Assembly (NCBI GenBank): GCA_014621425.1
Contig: JAANBB010000184.1
Span: 1 to 64,000, forward strand
Origin: Cylindrodendrum hubeiense
Taxonomy: Eukaryota > Ascomycota > Sordariomycetes > Hypocreales > Nectriaceae
DNA: 64,000 nucleotides
Direction of reading: 5' to 3'
A program made the position numbers and the translations under genes. Below, piece by piece: positions 1 to 12,021 of this stretch. The notes below the pieces were generated by a model that was given only the letters and a program-made list of their open reading frames with translations, did no database searches and was not told the origin of the DNA. The stretch's first letter is position 1, and each line of letters starts with the position of its first letter.

Positions 1-2839
1 CCGTAGCGTCCGACTTCTGCATTGACGTCGGCGTTCTTGTCGAGCAGTATCTGGACAATCTCTTTGTGGCCTGCATGTGAGGCTGTCTGGAGCACCGTGC
101 CGTAGTATCCGCCTCCTGTATCGGCGTCGGTATTCTCCTCAGCCAAGATATCTTCGACGACCAGCTTCAGACCCAGATAGCTCGTCAGAGCCAAATCAGT
201 CCAATTTTCCCAATTTTCATACCCCTTGAAGTAGTGTGGCGCCCAAACCCTCGCTTGCTTTCCAGTCACATCACAGAGCATACGCGCATCCTTCCGGGAT
301 TGATCTGCGATGGCATCTTCCTGCGAGATGTAGTGTAAAGGCCAGTGAGCAGCGGCATAGGATAGAAATGAGCGTTCTTGACCACCAGGAGGGTTTTGAA
401 TTAGTGTTGCGAGATCCGGCAGCAGCAAATAGTGAAGACCGGCCTGTGACATCGTGCTGTGAGACTTCGACATGTTCAAGCGCCCTTGCCACTTGCCTTG
501 TCGTTCAGGATTGATGAGGAACTCCCTCGCAGTCTGATGAATGAGAGATAGCTTCGAGTCGTATACGTTGACGAAGAGGCCACAAAGGTTTTTAACAACA
601 CTTCGGAAGCTATCTCTCGGCCATAGCTGTGACTCTAACGCGGCGTGCGACGCGAACTGTGGCTTCTGCAAAGCTAATGTCAAGGCAATGTTTGCTTCGT
701 CGAGGTTTAAGGGTCGTCCCGCAGCAAGGATGATTCGAAGAATCATCTCCGTCTGCGTCTGATTTTTGCTCCGACCCAGGATCTTTTCATACGCCTCAGA
801 TATTCGAGAAGGCAGTTCAGATAAGAGGGCTTCTATGTCGGTCCGTCGCCCGTATTCACAGGGACTCTGCTCAATGATGTCAAAAGTGAGGTGGAGCCAG
901 AGATACGTCCGATGCCCCATTCCCTTCAAACTCGCACGAATTATGTTGCGGTCCTCATTGGGGAAACTACCGGCAATGTCATGCATTCTAGCGTCGATGA
1001 CGAGGTTGATCTCCTGGCTGATTTGCTCGGACTTCTCGTCACCGTCAAAGCGCAGATATGCGGCTGCGCCTGAAAATTTTCCGAACGATGCCTCCAGGTC
1101 ATCGTACGGGCGGCTCGTGATGAGGAACTTGAGCTTGGAGGGACTGCTCTGCATCTTGTCCTGCTTGAAGTAAAAGTCCTTAAGCTGATTAATCAATTGT
1201 CGCCTGCCGTCTGCATTGCATTCGTCCAGAGCGTCCAAGATGCAAACAACTTCTCCACTGTCTGAGGACATGACGCACTCTATCAGGATTCGCCAGAGCT
1301 CAGAGAAGTTCAGGGCTAGCTTTTCGCCGTAGTTCTTGTGGCTGGGCAATGCATTTCTGATCAGGCTGCTGGTAGGGTCCTGGGTAAAAAGCTGGTGGAG
1401 GATTGCACACAGGGCATTGGTGCTGTACATGCGGCTTTCATCTCCGTCCTTGAAGAAGAAATGGCAAACGGTCGAGGTCGTAACGTTCGTGGATAGTCGA
1501 CAGTCATCGATCAAAGCTCGTGACAGGACTGACTTCCCGCATCCAGGGCCGGCAGAGACCCAGAGAAGGCTGGACGTGTTGCTGTCTCGCCATTTACGGA
1601 ATCTGGCGTCGTTGAAGAACCACTTGCATGTGCCCTCCACCTTCTGTGGGTTGAAGTTTTTGTAGCCTTCGTAGTCAGACGCGAGATCTTGAAGGAGAGC
1701 CCTTTCCTTCTGGTCCTGGTAATTTCTCTGGATTTGCCTTCCACCCTCTTCGTGGATCCGGCGGATCTCGTCAAGAATTGTCCGCGATTCCTGCATCTCT
1801 TGCAGCTGGCATTTCCAGTGTTCCCTGACTTCCCCCTCATTGAGATGGACGATGCAACCACTGCAGTCTTTCCTCAATTCATCGATCTCTCGGATCTTCC
1901 CAGCCCAATCGTTGGAGCCCTCCGCGTTCTCCCATGCGCGGGACAGCTGAGCTTTGGAGAGATGGCATATGACACGGGCTTGATATTCGATGATGTACGA
2001 ATAGAGCTTAGCCAAGGGCTCAATGAGGCGTTGGTAATGTTGTCGATGTTCAGATTGGAGATAGGTTTCCTCGCAGATTTGCCAATACATTTGGATATCG
2101 CCGATCGAATTAAAGCCTTTCAGCATGGCCTCATTTTGCGTGGTACCGCTTGTGATAAGCTACCGGGTGAGCATACGCATGATAGAAGGGAGGATCATAT
2201 ACCTACGGGGAGAAGCAAGGAAACACCGGACCATGCCAGCGCAGCGTACGGCTGAGAACTGACGGCGTGCTTGACTATCGGATCGGACCAGAGGAGGAAC
2301 TTTGCCAACCTCTCGGTCTGTTCTCGTATTTTTATATCTTTCCCTAGAAGCGAGACTCGCCACTGCTTGTTCTCTCGATCTTCTAATAGCCGCTTCACGA
2401 TTGATTCGACCGACTCCGGGGTTGAGAGGTCTGCGCTGGCTGCAGCATCGCCTTGCTGGGAAGGTGCCAGGTGCTTCTCGTAATCTGCCGTCAGCTCGGG
2501 CTCTCGCTTTTGAAATATCTCGTAGGCCCGACTCCAAGGTTCGATGTCGTGGCTCGGGGAAGAAACCAACTCGGAAGAGGTCAGCTGAGCAGAGGGTCCG
2601 TCGGCCGGTGAGGCGAGAGGAGGATTCACAGGCTGTGGAACAGACAGCACAATTTGCTCTGGAGGCGATTGTGCGATAATCGTCGTAGCTGGGGGGATTT
2701 CAGCGGGCCCAGACGCTGGCGCTGACGGGTCTGTTGTCAGAGTCTCAGACGGGGAAGAGACTCTGTCACCTCCCTCGGATCCGCCGTCGGGCTTTTTCTT
2801 CTTTCTCAGGAAGTCTTTGACAGTATGAAATCGTCCCAT
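1..2839 (-). CDS. NACHT-domain NLR-like protein with C-terminal ankyrin repeats (3' end outside window)
   Basis: Exon 1 is 2839-2207 and exon 2 runs from 2159 off the left edge; the 47-nt intron (2206-2160) joins LLLP to LITSG in phase. About 930 residues are visible. The N-terminal 200-300 residues resemble the NWD NACHT-NTPase N-terminal domain (WSRAYEIFQKREPELT, then ALAWSGVSLLLP and NEAMLKG). A NACHT domain follows, with Walker A GPGCGKS (codons near 1546-1526) and Walker B VVCILDALDEC (near 1250-1218). The last visible residues (IVQILLDKNADVNA) are the start of an ankyrin repeat array that continues outside. Such fungal NLRs are STAND ATPases thought to act in non-self recognition and regulated cell death; the ligand is unknown. 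The start at 2839 (MGRF) was chosen because it opens the conserved N-terminal region; an in-frame ATG at 2950 would add 37 residues. Confidence 0.88.
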
Positions 2840-4507
2840 GATGTTCAGAACGCCGATCACAAGCAGGTCATCGATTGCTGTCCTACAAGAATCGTTGTCA
2901 GACGAGGTCGACATCACCATTTTTGTGGCAGCTACTGTGCGGCTGAACATCTCACCTCCGTCGATGCCTGACGGTCAGGCGACCAATGGAATCTCACATA
3001 GCAGACGCCGACAACGGCCTTTGGCCAGCCAGCTGGAGAGCACAGCTGTGGGCCGTGGGTACAGTGCACTGCGAAAAGCTGTGCACATGCAATACCCGGA
3101 ATATTTGTGCAGGCACTGGGCAGCATTAAAGGTGAACGCCTGCGTACACGGTCGTTGAAACGTCTCAACAATCTTTCATATCGGCCTCCCACCCCAGAAC
3201 GCTATGTAAGATAAGACAGAGAAAATCCCAAGTGAATATTACAGAACCATGAAATGATTTAGGAACAATACAAACCTGACGTTTCCACAGCTTAAACCGT
3301 TTGTCCCAGAACGCGATACTTGCGGGTTGGAACGACGGCTACAGACAGTTAGATGGAGGCTTGTAGATGGTTGCCAATGCCTCGGAAATTATTTCGATTG
3401 TAGGGACTGTAGGCCCAGAGTGATAATTCGCTGCTGCAAAGTAGCGCTCGCAGCCGCTACCAGTAACAGGCCATATACCGCGAGCGGGAAAACTTGGTTC
3501 GAGAAAACGCCCCAGTACTTTATTGAGGTCAAATGTACTGTTGGAAATTTCAAGACGCCGTTTCACATTAGTAAAGTGCAGGACCAGAGGGCAAGTCTCT
3601 GCCACTAAAAAGGAAAATGAATAAAAATAATGACGGAGATTTCACTGCAGAGACCTGGGACACTGGTGATGAACTTCAATTTCCATAAGATCAAAACTTG
3701 TCGTCGAGTTGTGTGGTTGGGCAGATCAATTTGACTAAGCTTTCAATATTCACGAGGGTAATCAAAGTTGAACGTCTTGACTACTAGGCTAATGGGCCGT
3801 ATTGTCTAGGTGAGGGTTCATGGTATTCGCTCGTATTCGTTCGATTTTGAAAGGGAAAGTGGCGTCGAAAGCCCCTGAAGCTGGGTGGATGAATATCCTG
3901 AATTTTGCTGTCTTGAGCTTTTACTGTCATACAGCTAATTTTCAATTGTATGGTTCTGTCCAAGGGGTCGGTGGTGGCATGAAAATGCATTCACTCTCCA
4001 AAGCCCTTCTTTGAACTTCCGTTGTCATATCCCATTGTTTACCCTCCATTTCGCGTGTTCATTGAACATCGTGCCGCAGCGAACGCTAAGCCACTTTGAA
4101 TCTTGCTAACCTCTGCGCAAGGGAATAACTAGCTCCAATACGGCTACTCTTTATTCACTTCATTTGGTCAATTGCTGCACTTGTCGAGGATTGTTTCTCT
4201 GTATCATATAAGCAAACACCTCAACGCAAGTAACTACTTTTTTAGGCATTTCGTTCTCTTTCGGTCACCATCGAGCAGTGAATGATGACCGAAAAGTATG
4301 ATATGCAGAGTACACAAATGTTCTTAGGAACAACTGGTCTGTTCAGTCTTAGTATAAAAGCTCCCTATTTTTCCCAACTCTCTCATAACTTCTTTCCTTC
4401 ATACACCAACTTCCTTCTCTTCCTACTCAACGGAGCATCTCACGCCGACATAACGCTTAAGGGTATCGATCAGAGCACAGATCTCAACTCCTTCATCGAC
4501 CGCCGGC
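2840..4507. other. intergenic region, no gene recognised
   Basis: This is the space between the NLR gene, which reads left, and the proline-rich gene, which reads right, so it should hold both promoters. Small open frames of 60-106 codons occur on both strands, but none has family-like sequence or convincing splice sites. Confidence 0.5.
4353..4360 (+). promoter_or_regulatory. TATA-like box of the proline-rich repeat gene
   Basis: TATAAAAG lies 148 nt upstream of the ATG at 4508, followed by a pyrimidine-rich CT stretch typical of fungal transcription starts. Confidence 0.4.
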
Positions 4508-5935
4508 ATGGCTGCGCCAAACAAGCGCCTCTCCGGCCTTGGGTCGGAGGCGGAGGCTCTGCCGCCAACTCCAGAGCCGCGCAGGCAAGGTTTCGAGGCA
4601 TATATCCCTGCCGTCCCATCGTCCCTAGGCCAAGCTTGGAACGCAGATAATACCTCGACCGAGCGCGAGTCCCAGACTCAATCCCTCTCTCCCTCTTCCA
4701 CTGCTTCCCATAGGAGCATCGGAGGTCTCTCTGCGACGACGGACAAAAGCGATCCATTCCGCCCCACTCGAACGGTTCACCCGCCTGTCGGAACAAGCCA
4801 AGGTGAGGGCCAGATCAAACAGGTCCCGAGAGTGAGAGCCACTGGGGTACTAGAGCCACCCTTAGAACTCACCGGATTTTCGCGCCCCCCTCGAGTATCA
4901 ACCGTTGATCTTCTGGGACATGCATACCCGCCACCGCCGCCTGGTTTCGGAGAGGCTGACAGAGGTCGAGCAGGTCTGTATGACATGCCACTGCACATGA
5001 TCCCGAGCAACTATGCTACACGCCCTCTGAGCTCACTCCAGCCACCTCTGGGATCAGCCGTTGATCCTCTGGGACGTACATTTCCGCCACCGCCACCGCC
5101 GCCAGCTTTCGGAGAGGGTGTCAGAGTTCAACCAGGTCTGTATGGCATGCCACCAGGCATGATTCCCGGCAATCATGCTACGCACCCTCCCAACTTACCC
5201 CAACCACCTCTAGGAATGGCTCCTCTGGGACATACATATCCACCGCCGCCGCCTGGTTTCGAAGAGCATCACAGAGGTCAATCAGGGCTGTATGGTATGC
5301 CGCTGAACATGATCCCCGGCAATCATGGTATGCACCCTCACAGCTTGCCACAACCACCTCCAGGATCAACCGTCGATCATCTGGGAAATATACATCCACC
5401 ACCGCCGCCTGGTTACGATGAGAGTGACAGAGGTCAATCAGGTCTGTATGGCATGCCACTGGACATGATCCCCAGCTATTATCCTCCACTGGCCTATCAC
5501 CCTGATCAACCAGGGAGACTAGTCCAGGTCTTTGGACCGCCGCACCCCTATCTCCCGATGCCCCCCCATATCCCGGCGCCTCCCATTGATCAGATCGCAG
5601 CCGGCCTGCCTACAAACCAGCCAACCCTTCCTTTGGTGCCGATGCAGCAATCACCTACGGTCGATAGAACCCCAGAGCCCACGAGCATGATTGATGAGTA
5701 TCCAGTTACCCCCCCTGCTCGTCTTCCAGTGGCTCCGTTTGAGCTTACTCCCACGGCTAACCATATGCCACAGCTCCCCCTCTCCCTCTCGTTTGATCCG
5801 AGTCGTACCCCAAGACGAGACACTGCATCTGCCCAGACTTCGCCTCAGGAAATCTCCTCTAACAACACGACCCCACCTCAAGGATTCGCCCTGAATCCTG
5901 AATCGCCAGCCTGGGTCCCTGGTAACGACCTTTGA
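4508..5935 (+). CDS. proline-rich protein with four tandem repeats of about 52 residues
   Basis: Single-exon frame of 475 residues. No enzyme domain is recognised. Residues 131 to about 337 are four degenerate tandem copies of a unit that reads roughly STVDxLGxxYPPPPPGF, then GLYGMPxxMIPxN, then LPQPPxG; the copies begin at about 4898, 5051, 5215 and 5367. The N-terminal 130 residues are Ser/Thr/Pro-rich and the C-terminal part is also rich in Pro and Ser, so the whole chain looks disordered. There is no signal peptide or membrane segment. Poly-Pro tracts next to aromatic residues resemble ligands for SH3, WW or profilin-type partners, but that is inference. The function is unknown. It is convergent with the sugar porter at 6565. 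Confidence 0.75.
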   Translation: MAAPNKRLSGLGSEAEALPPTPEPRRQGFEAYIPAVPSSLGQAWNADNTSTERESQTQSLSPSSTASHRSIGGLSATTDKSDPFRPTRTVHPPVGTSQGEGQIKQVPRVRATGVLEPPLELTGFSRPPRVSTVDLLGHAYPPPPPGFGEADRGRAGLYDMPLHMIPSNYATRPLSSLQPPLGSAVDPLGRTFPPPPPPPAFGEGVRVQPGLYGMPPGMIPGNHATHPPNLPQPPLGMAPLGHTYPPPPPGFEEHHRGQSGLYGMPLNMIPGNHGMHPHSLPQPPPGSTVDHLGNIHPPPPPGYDESDRGQSGLYGMPLDMIPSYYPPLAYHPDQPGRLVQVFGPPHPYLPMPPHIPAPPIDQIAAGLPTNQPTLPLVPMQQSPTVDRTPEPTSMIDEYPVTPPARLPVAPFELTPTANHMPQLPLSLSFDPSRTPRRDTASAQTSPQEISSNNTTPPQGFALNPESPAWVPGNDL

Positions 5936-6564
5936 TTTAGCTCAGCTAAGTCTGGAGCGCCTAGGGTTCCTCCGAGAACTACGAAGGCACCTTTTGACCC
6001 CCACAATAGCATCACTATGAGATTGGTTTGTTGGTTATTGTTGGATCAACACTCGCCACACTTTGGCGATTATGGAAACTAGACAGAAGTTGGCATGCTA
6101 TTAGTCTTTTGCCACACCTTTTATTTAGACCTCATAGATTAGATTCTTCTATTCTCTTATGTAACTGGATAAATGCCGAGTAATGAAACCGTCTCTGCAA
6201 TGTTAAGACTCAGTAATTATGCAACACTTTTCTCATTCTAGATATCCCGCATCTCTACGTGATACATTACGGTTACGGTACCTTTTAGTCTCACTGAAGA
6301 AAAGTGAGATTTCCCCATGTTTTACCTAGCATGAGAGATTTCGCTTGAGTAAAGTGATACACGGTTGCAGGGTGGCTAGGGTGTGTGTTTCATGAGCTTG
6401 GGGCTCATAGACCAATAGTCTGACTCTTTGAGTCTGTATATATTTTCCCTATCGCAATACTCGCGATTAAGGTGTTATCTATTGCCTCTTCCAGAGAACA
6501 ATGACGTAAATATCTCATTTTGTACCGTCAACAATCGTGACACCGGAGCGATTTTACTTGCTCC
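5936..6564. other. 3' intergenic region between convergent genes
   Basis: AT-rich 629-bp spacer between two genes that end towards each other. It presumably holds both polyadenylation regions. No gene is seen. Confidence 0.5.
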
Positions 6565-8355
6565 CTAAACCGCTTGCCTGCGCTTATCCTCCACCTCGAC
6601 ACCCATGCCGTGGTCCTCTTCGGCCACGCGGGTCTTCTCATCAATAGCCTGGTCCTTAGCATCGGCATCCTGGTTACCGTACAGACCAATCTTGTACCAA
6701 GGCAGGTCAAACAGATGGTCCATGCTCTCCAGGCTGCGACCACTTGTCTCAGGAACCGAGACCCAGACCCACAGGCCACCAATGAAGGTGACAGCGGCGA
6801 AGCACCAGAAGGTACCCTTGGGGGAGATACCGCCATCGGCAATGGGCAGCAGCATGTTGGGCACAGCACGAGAGTTGCCGTACTGGTTGGCAAAATGCAG
6901 GGTCATGGCCCACGAAGTAGCCAGAGCTCGGATTCGGAGAGGGAACAGCTCGGCAGTGAGAAGGTACTGCATGGAGTTCCAGCCCAGGGCCCAGCCGAAT
7001 CCAGAGACGTAGATCATAGCAATGGCACCTCGGCTGGCACCCTTGTCGGCCTCGGGAACGACAAAGTCATCGACCGTGCCAAGCTGGGGAACCTTGGTGA
7101 GGAATGATGCGACATAGAGCATGGCAACAGTCTGCATGGTGATACCAGTGAGAAGGGCTCGCTTACGGCCAATGACATCGACGAGGAAGAGGGCGCAGAG
7201 CATGGCAGCGGTAAGCTTGACAAGACCAAAGACGGCAGTGACAAGCAATGACTCCTCAGTTCCGGTAATACCAAGAAGGCTGAAGAGATCAGGGGCGTAC
7301 AGAGTAATCGAACCGGCTCCTGACCACTGAGAAAGGAACTGAACCATGCTGGAAAGGTAGAGGCGGTACAGGTTGCTGGGGACAAGGAACATCTCCTTGA
7401 TCTTGCCCAGGGCACCAACACCCTTGGTCGCCTCAAGCTCGTGGTCGAGGGCATTCTGGATAGTGGCAATCTCTCCGATGACGTATTCGCCATCAACGGG
7501 CTGCTGGCGGATTCGTGCCATGACCTTGGCAGCCTCGTCGGGCTTGCCCTGCTTGACCAGGAAACGTGGTGATTCTGATTGGAAGAACATGAGGATCAGG
7601 ATGATTCCAGACATCATAAGGTGCAAGCTGGTGGGAACCAGCCATCGGTTGTGGGTGTGGTCGGACATGTTGATAGCACAGCCATAGTTGGTGAAGTATG
7701 CCAGCACAATGCCGATGTACACGGCACCAGTGAAGAAACATGTGCAGAGACCTCGAATGGATGCTGGAGCAACCTCAGCGATATAGATTGGCCTATAAAG
7801 AGTCAGATTTGTAAACATTCGTGTTGGGTCGCGGCAACTTACCCGACGACGGGAGTTTGTCCGACACCGAGACCAGCAATGAAACGTCCAGCGTAGATTG
7901 CGGCCAAGCTGCCGTTAACACCACCAACCATGAAGACGACAATACCAAGCGCCCACAGCACGCAAAGGAAGCGGGTAGCCCAGATACGGCCAACTCTGTC
8001 GCAAATCACGAAAGCACTGCCGAGCGTTAGCGTTGTACGACTTGCCGTGCAAGGGACTTTGTGTTCTGGGGTCTTACATGAGAGCGCCACCAACGGATCC
8101 GATCTGGACCATGGCAGAGACATTGGCCTTGATGTTGGCCTGCTCGACGGTAGAGTAGGAGTCATAGTTGATGGTCTCCTTGAAGTCGACCGAGTTGAAG
8201 GCGCCAGAGATGAGACCCTCGTCGATACCTCGAGCGGCACCGAGGAGGGAGAAGGAGATGACGGCGAACCAAAGGCGCCAGTTGAAGGCACCTGCGGGCT
8301 CATCCAGGTCCTTCAACCTGAAGATGTTGACGGGCTTCTTGACTCCTCCGGCCAT
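6565..8355 (-). CDS. MFS sugar porter (12 TM), hexose/pentose/quinate type
   Basis: Three exons: 8355-8078, 8016-7843 and 7792-6565, with introns of 61 and 50 nt joined in phase, giving 559 residues. This is a plasma-membrane proton-coupled sugar porter of the major facilitator superfamily. Signature pieces include RGIDEGLISGAF in TM1, DRVGR after TM2, GRFIAGLGVGQTPVVGPIYIAEVAP, SESPRFL (a variant of PESPR), DVIGRKRAL, and a terminal PETSGRSLESMD. The hydrophobic profile fits 12 spans with a central cytoplasmic loop around KGVGALGKIKEMF. The start at 8355 (MAGGVKKPVN) opens the conserved N-terminus; an upstream in-frame ATG at 8508 is less likely. A minus-strand TATA-like element lies at about 8454-8460. 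Substrate cannot be assigned. Confidence in the family is high. Confidence 0.92.
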
Positions 8356-10111
8356 TTTGAAAGACTCTGAGGGGGCAGGATTGGGATGGAGGGGGAGAGG
8401 GTATGATGGAGGGGAGGGTGGTAATGGAGCAAAGACGACGTCCGTCGAGCTGGTATTTATCCCAACGCGGACCCTACCCATGTACGTCCGTTTAGTACGT
8501 ACAGACACCAGCTAACGCTCGGTTTTAAGAAAACCGAACCGAGACGTGTATACTCGGAGAAGATCGTTGCTCCTTTGGACGGAGAATTCCCGTGGACGCG
8601 GCGGCGGCGCATGGGCTGGTGGTGCTTCGTCCGGCGTTCCCCCCATTCCCTCTTCCCTCCCTCCACACGCGGAAAAGCGCTTGGGGTATTCGTGGGGTAG
8701 GATTCGACTCAGCAGGCAAATTGGGCCAGGGATTGCTCCCCCAACGGGGTCCACCCGCGTGCGCTTGTGAGGGGAAAGCATGACCCGCCGGCGCTGGCGC
8801 TGCGTTGCACGAGTAATGGGAACTTTGTGGATGCAACGTTCTCCGCACGGCAATCTCGTCGGCTGAGATTCCAGATTTAGGGTGGTGTGGTCAGCCACGA
8901 CTAATTGCCGTTGATGTCCCGAGACGCCATGACTCTCGGGTGCACTTCTAGAAGTCTCGATGACTCGGCCTGGTATTTGATATAAAGAGAGCTAGCTGGA
9001 TGCGCTGTTGCCCGGCCTAATCCCTGATCATTGGGGGCTCTCGCTGCTCCTCGTGTGTTTATGCTTATTTTTTATTTTATTTTCCTCTGCTCTACCGTCC
9101 GTCGCATTGCCGGTGCTGAGACCCCAATCTGGTCAGCGGCCGTCGAGGAGGTGGGATCTGACTAGCGACAGTCTTAGCGGCCGTCGACGGCGGCTGGTGT
9201 GGAAGCCACAGCATCATCAATTGCCACGCTGCCAAGAGAGACACCCGGGAGCCTCAATCTTGGCTGAATCTTGGCGGACAAGCCAATTGGAGGCGGGAAT
9301 AGGTGAAAACCGCCTGCCAAGTTTTTCCACAACGTGAGATAACGTCGAGACAGTCGCTGCAAGTGACGTTCCACACGGGCTCCCAGCAGCGACACGGTGA
9401 AATGGCCTTCCGACGCCCGAAAATGCTGACCAGTCTCTTCATCGGCAATGGTCACCGAGCGCCACCTTGGGTGCCGCGTCACGGGTCAAGGATAAAATAC
9501 GGTTATTTCTACCACACCGACGACCCCGTTTCAACACACTATTACAGATGTACCAGTCTCCGCATTCCCCACAGACTTAGACAGGTCTCCCCCCCATAAA
9601 CAAGGCACATGGCGTCTGAGCACCGACCAGCGTAAGCACTTTGGGGGTAATGGGATAGGTTCGCAAGCACGGAGTCGGCCCGGCTCTTGTTCTGTTCCCC
9701 GACACTAATCCACATTGCGGGCCCCCCTGGTTCATCTGCAGCCCGCCGGGTGGTCGTTGCGCACGGGGTGGAGGACGCCGGGTCATAAGAATACCACATC
9801 AACGGGGGATTTCCTAGCCGTTGGGGCCGGGGTAGCGGGGTCCCTCCGACGCTCCACGAGATGGTCCACGAGACGAGGCTAGCGACGCCAGATTCACGCC
9901 AGATGCCCTCGCCGCCGGCCGGTCGAGACCAGTCGCCCACTGTCTGACCATTGCCTGACCACTGCCGCTTTGGCTCAGAACAAGGTTTTGCGCTTCGTCC
10001 TGCCCGACATACCCCGGCAACCGCCACGTACATCTAGTACGACATCGAATCGTGTCTGCCTGGCCGGAGCCCACCCGCGCGTGGAATGGCATGATGTTGA
10101 TGCGCTTCCCC
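8356..10111. other. promoter of the sugar porter and intergenic DNA
   Basis: GC-rich sequence of 1.76 kb. The first 450 bp upstream of the porter carry G/C runs, including GTGGGG at 8692-8697, which fits the CreA consensus SYGGRG used in carbon catabolite repression. Several open frames of about 100-160 codons exist on both strands but none resembles a protein family, so I call no gene. Confidence 0.45.
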
Positions 10112-11661
10112 TCACGCCCAGTACCGTCCCCATATTTCATAGTCTTCCTTGCTGCCCCGGAACTGAAAGTGGACCTCAGAGACATCCTGGAATCCTTCCT
10201 TGGTGTGTGGAGCCTTGTGCCGCGACGCAAACCCGTTGAAGGCCAACTTTGGCAACACCTGCCTCGACTCTGGGTTCATCGACGTGTTGAGCGACCGCAC
10301 AGCATCGTTGTGTTCGCACAGCGACAAAGGCGTCGAGAACCACACGCATCGGATGGGGATGCCGAATTTCTTGGCGAGGTCGATCCAGAGAGACCTAGTG
10401 CTGGGATCGGCGTTTGTGTTGTCTGTTACGAATACACATTAATACACGTTAATTAGCCGCTCGGATGGGGTAAAGAGAACGCTGTGGGGACAGACCAATT
10501 GCAATCGAGTCTCCTTCTCCAAGGTGGTCCCTGGCGGTGTGGAGGCACTTGTCGCGACTCTTGAGGGTGTCCTGGTTGATCCTTCGATACCCCAGCGGCT
10601 TGAGGTATTTCCAATAGTAGGTACTCTTCCCAGCCCCGGGCGGCCCACAAAACAAGACGATGTCCTGGTCATTTGTCTTTTCAAACACGGCGCGGGGCCC
10701 GTCCGATGTTGATTCTCCGTCGCCCGTAGCGTCGACCGTAGCGTAGGGGTAGTCGGCCAAGTCGAATTCTCGGATAAAAGTCCGTGGTTTCTCCCCCAGA
10801 AAAAACTCTTCGGGAGTCTGGTACCTGATCCCTGCGTTGTGTGCAAAGTTCCTGTCCGAGCAGCTGAAGTCTTTGGCCATGGCCGCGACACCATCTGGTC
10901 CCTTTCCCAACGCCGCGGTTCGTCCTCCCGCATCACCGACGAAGATGCTGTTCTCGAGGTCTACTTCGTCCTCTGGGATGTCATAGTCATCGCAAAGCTC
11001 CTTCCACATTCCTGTCCTCGGCTTTCTGTAGATATCTCGGCCGGTCGCCGCATAGAGCGTCGTAGGCAGGTTCAGGTTGCTCAAGATGGCACTGCATTTC
11101 TGCTTGAAATCACCCACACGCTTCTGGCCCGCTGCCTTCGGGCCTTTGTAGTTAGCGTCGAAGTGGAGTGTCAGTCCCGCTTGGTTCGAGAGAATGACAA
11201 TGCGATATCCGTCATCTTGGTACAGCTCCCGCAGCCGCCCAGGCACACCGTTGTCCCACCACTTCCAGTCGGAGGCTCCACTGCCGTGCTTCTTCCCCGA
11301 TGCTGTTGAGATGAGCGTTGAGTCGAGGTCAAACGCAGCAATCTTCCTCCTCTTGATAGTCTTGTCTTCTTTCACTTTCACTTCCGGTTCGTAACGGCCG
11401 ACGAGGAGGGTCGCGGGAGTATCGTCATTGGGGCTTCGTTCAGACCACGTGGTTCGGTCCTTGGGCTTCTGCGACGCTGGCGTGAAGAAATTTGCGACAG
11501 CATTCTCTAGATCCAGGTCGGTCAGTGGCATATCCTTGCGCATTGCAGGAGGGTCGGGGGAGATTACTGGTAGTTGCGCTCTGAATCTTGCGCTTGACGA
11601 GTGGAGGAGAAATGGGCGCATCGGCAGCCTTGCGCTTGCCTTTGGGACTGGCAGGAGCCAT
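10112..11661 (-). CDS. pnk1: bifunctional polynucleotide kinase 3'-phosphatase
   Basis: Three exons: 11661-11568, 11506-10496 and 10422-10112 (introns 61 and 73 nt), 471 residues. The enzyme cleans DNA ends in the nucleus by removing 3'-phosphates and phosphorylating 5'-OH ends for single-strand break repair. A HAD-type phosphatase domain opens with DLDSTLI (DxDxT motif), followed by WKWWDNGVPGRL and ILSNQAG, and later FVGDAGGR. A kinase domain follows with Walker A GPPGAGKST and the downstream INQDTLKSRDKC. The lysine/arginine-rich N-terminus (GKRKAADAP, KRKIQSATTKNAVANFFTP) fits a nuclear localisation signal. The first intron's acceptor was chosen because it restores TTKNAVANFF and has a CTGAC branch site. 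An upstream ATG at 11751 would add 30 residues. Divergent from the Med18 gene. Confidence 0.93.
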
Positions 11662-12021
11662 TGTGAGCACAAAGGTCGGGATAGAGGCGGCATTCAACCT
11701 CGATGGCGTCGCTGATGGCAGAGTGTTAAAGTCTGAGGCGTGACTTGCCAAGGCTCCTCGCGCGGACAGCTTGACGCGAAGTCACGTGCCCAAAAGCTTG
11801 CGTTGGTGAAGCTCCACCAGAGCTTCAATCGGAGTTGCTCGCCCCGTCAAACAATGACATTCGCGGTTTCGAGTTATCCTACGCGCCGGGCCGTTGAACA
11901 CCGGAGTACCTGCAAGGAATAAGCACCATAATTCATTTCTTACTGTATACTGTCTACCAAGGCCGCCTGCACATAGTGCCCACACCGGCGTGTTCCGCGT
12001 TTTCGGAATCTCTCCGCCATC
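11662..12021. promoter_or_regulatory. shared divergent promoter of pnk1 and med18
   Basis: These 360 bp separate two genes transcribed away from each other. No clear TATA box is seen, as is common for housekeeping genes. Confidence 0.6.

Noticed and set aside
9542..10033. 163-codon open frame on the minus strand
   Set aside because: Composition follows GC-rich intergenic DNA, no domain-like pattern, and several equally long frames overlap on the other strand.
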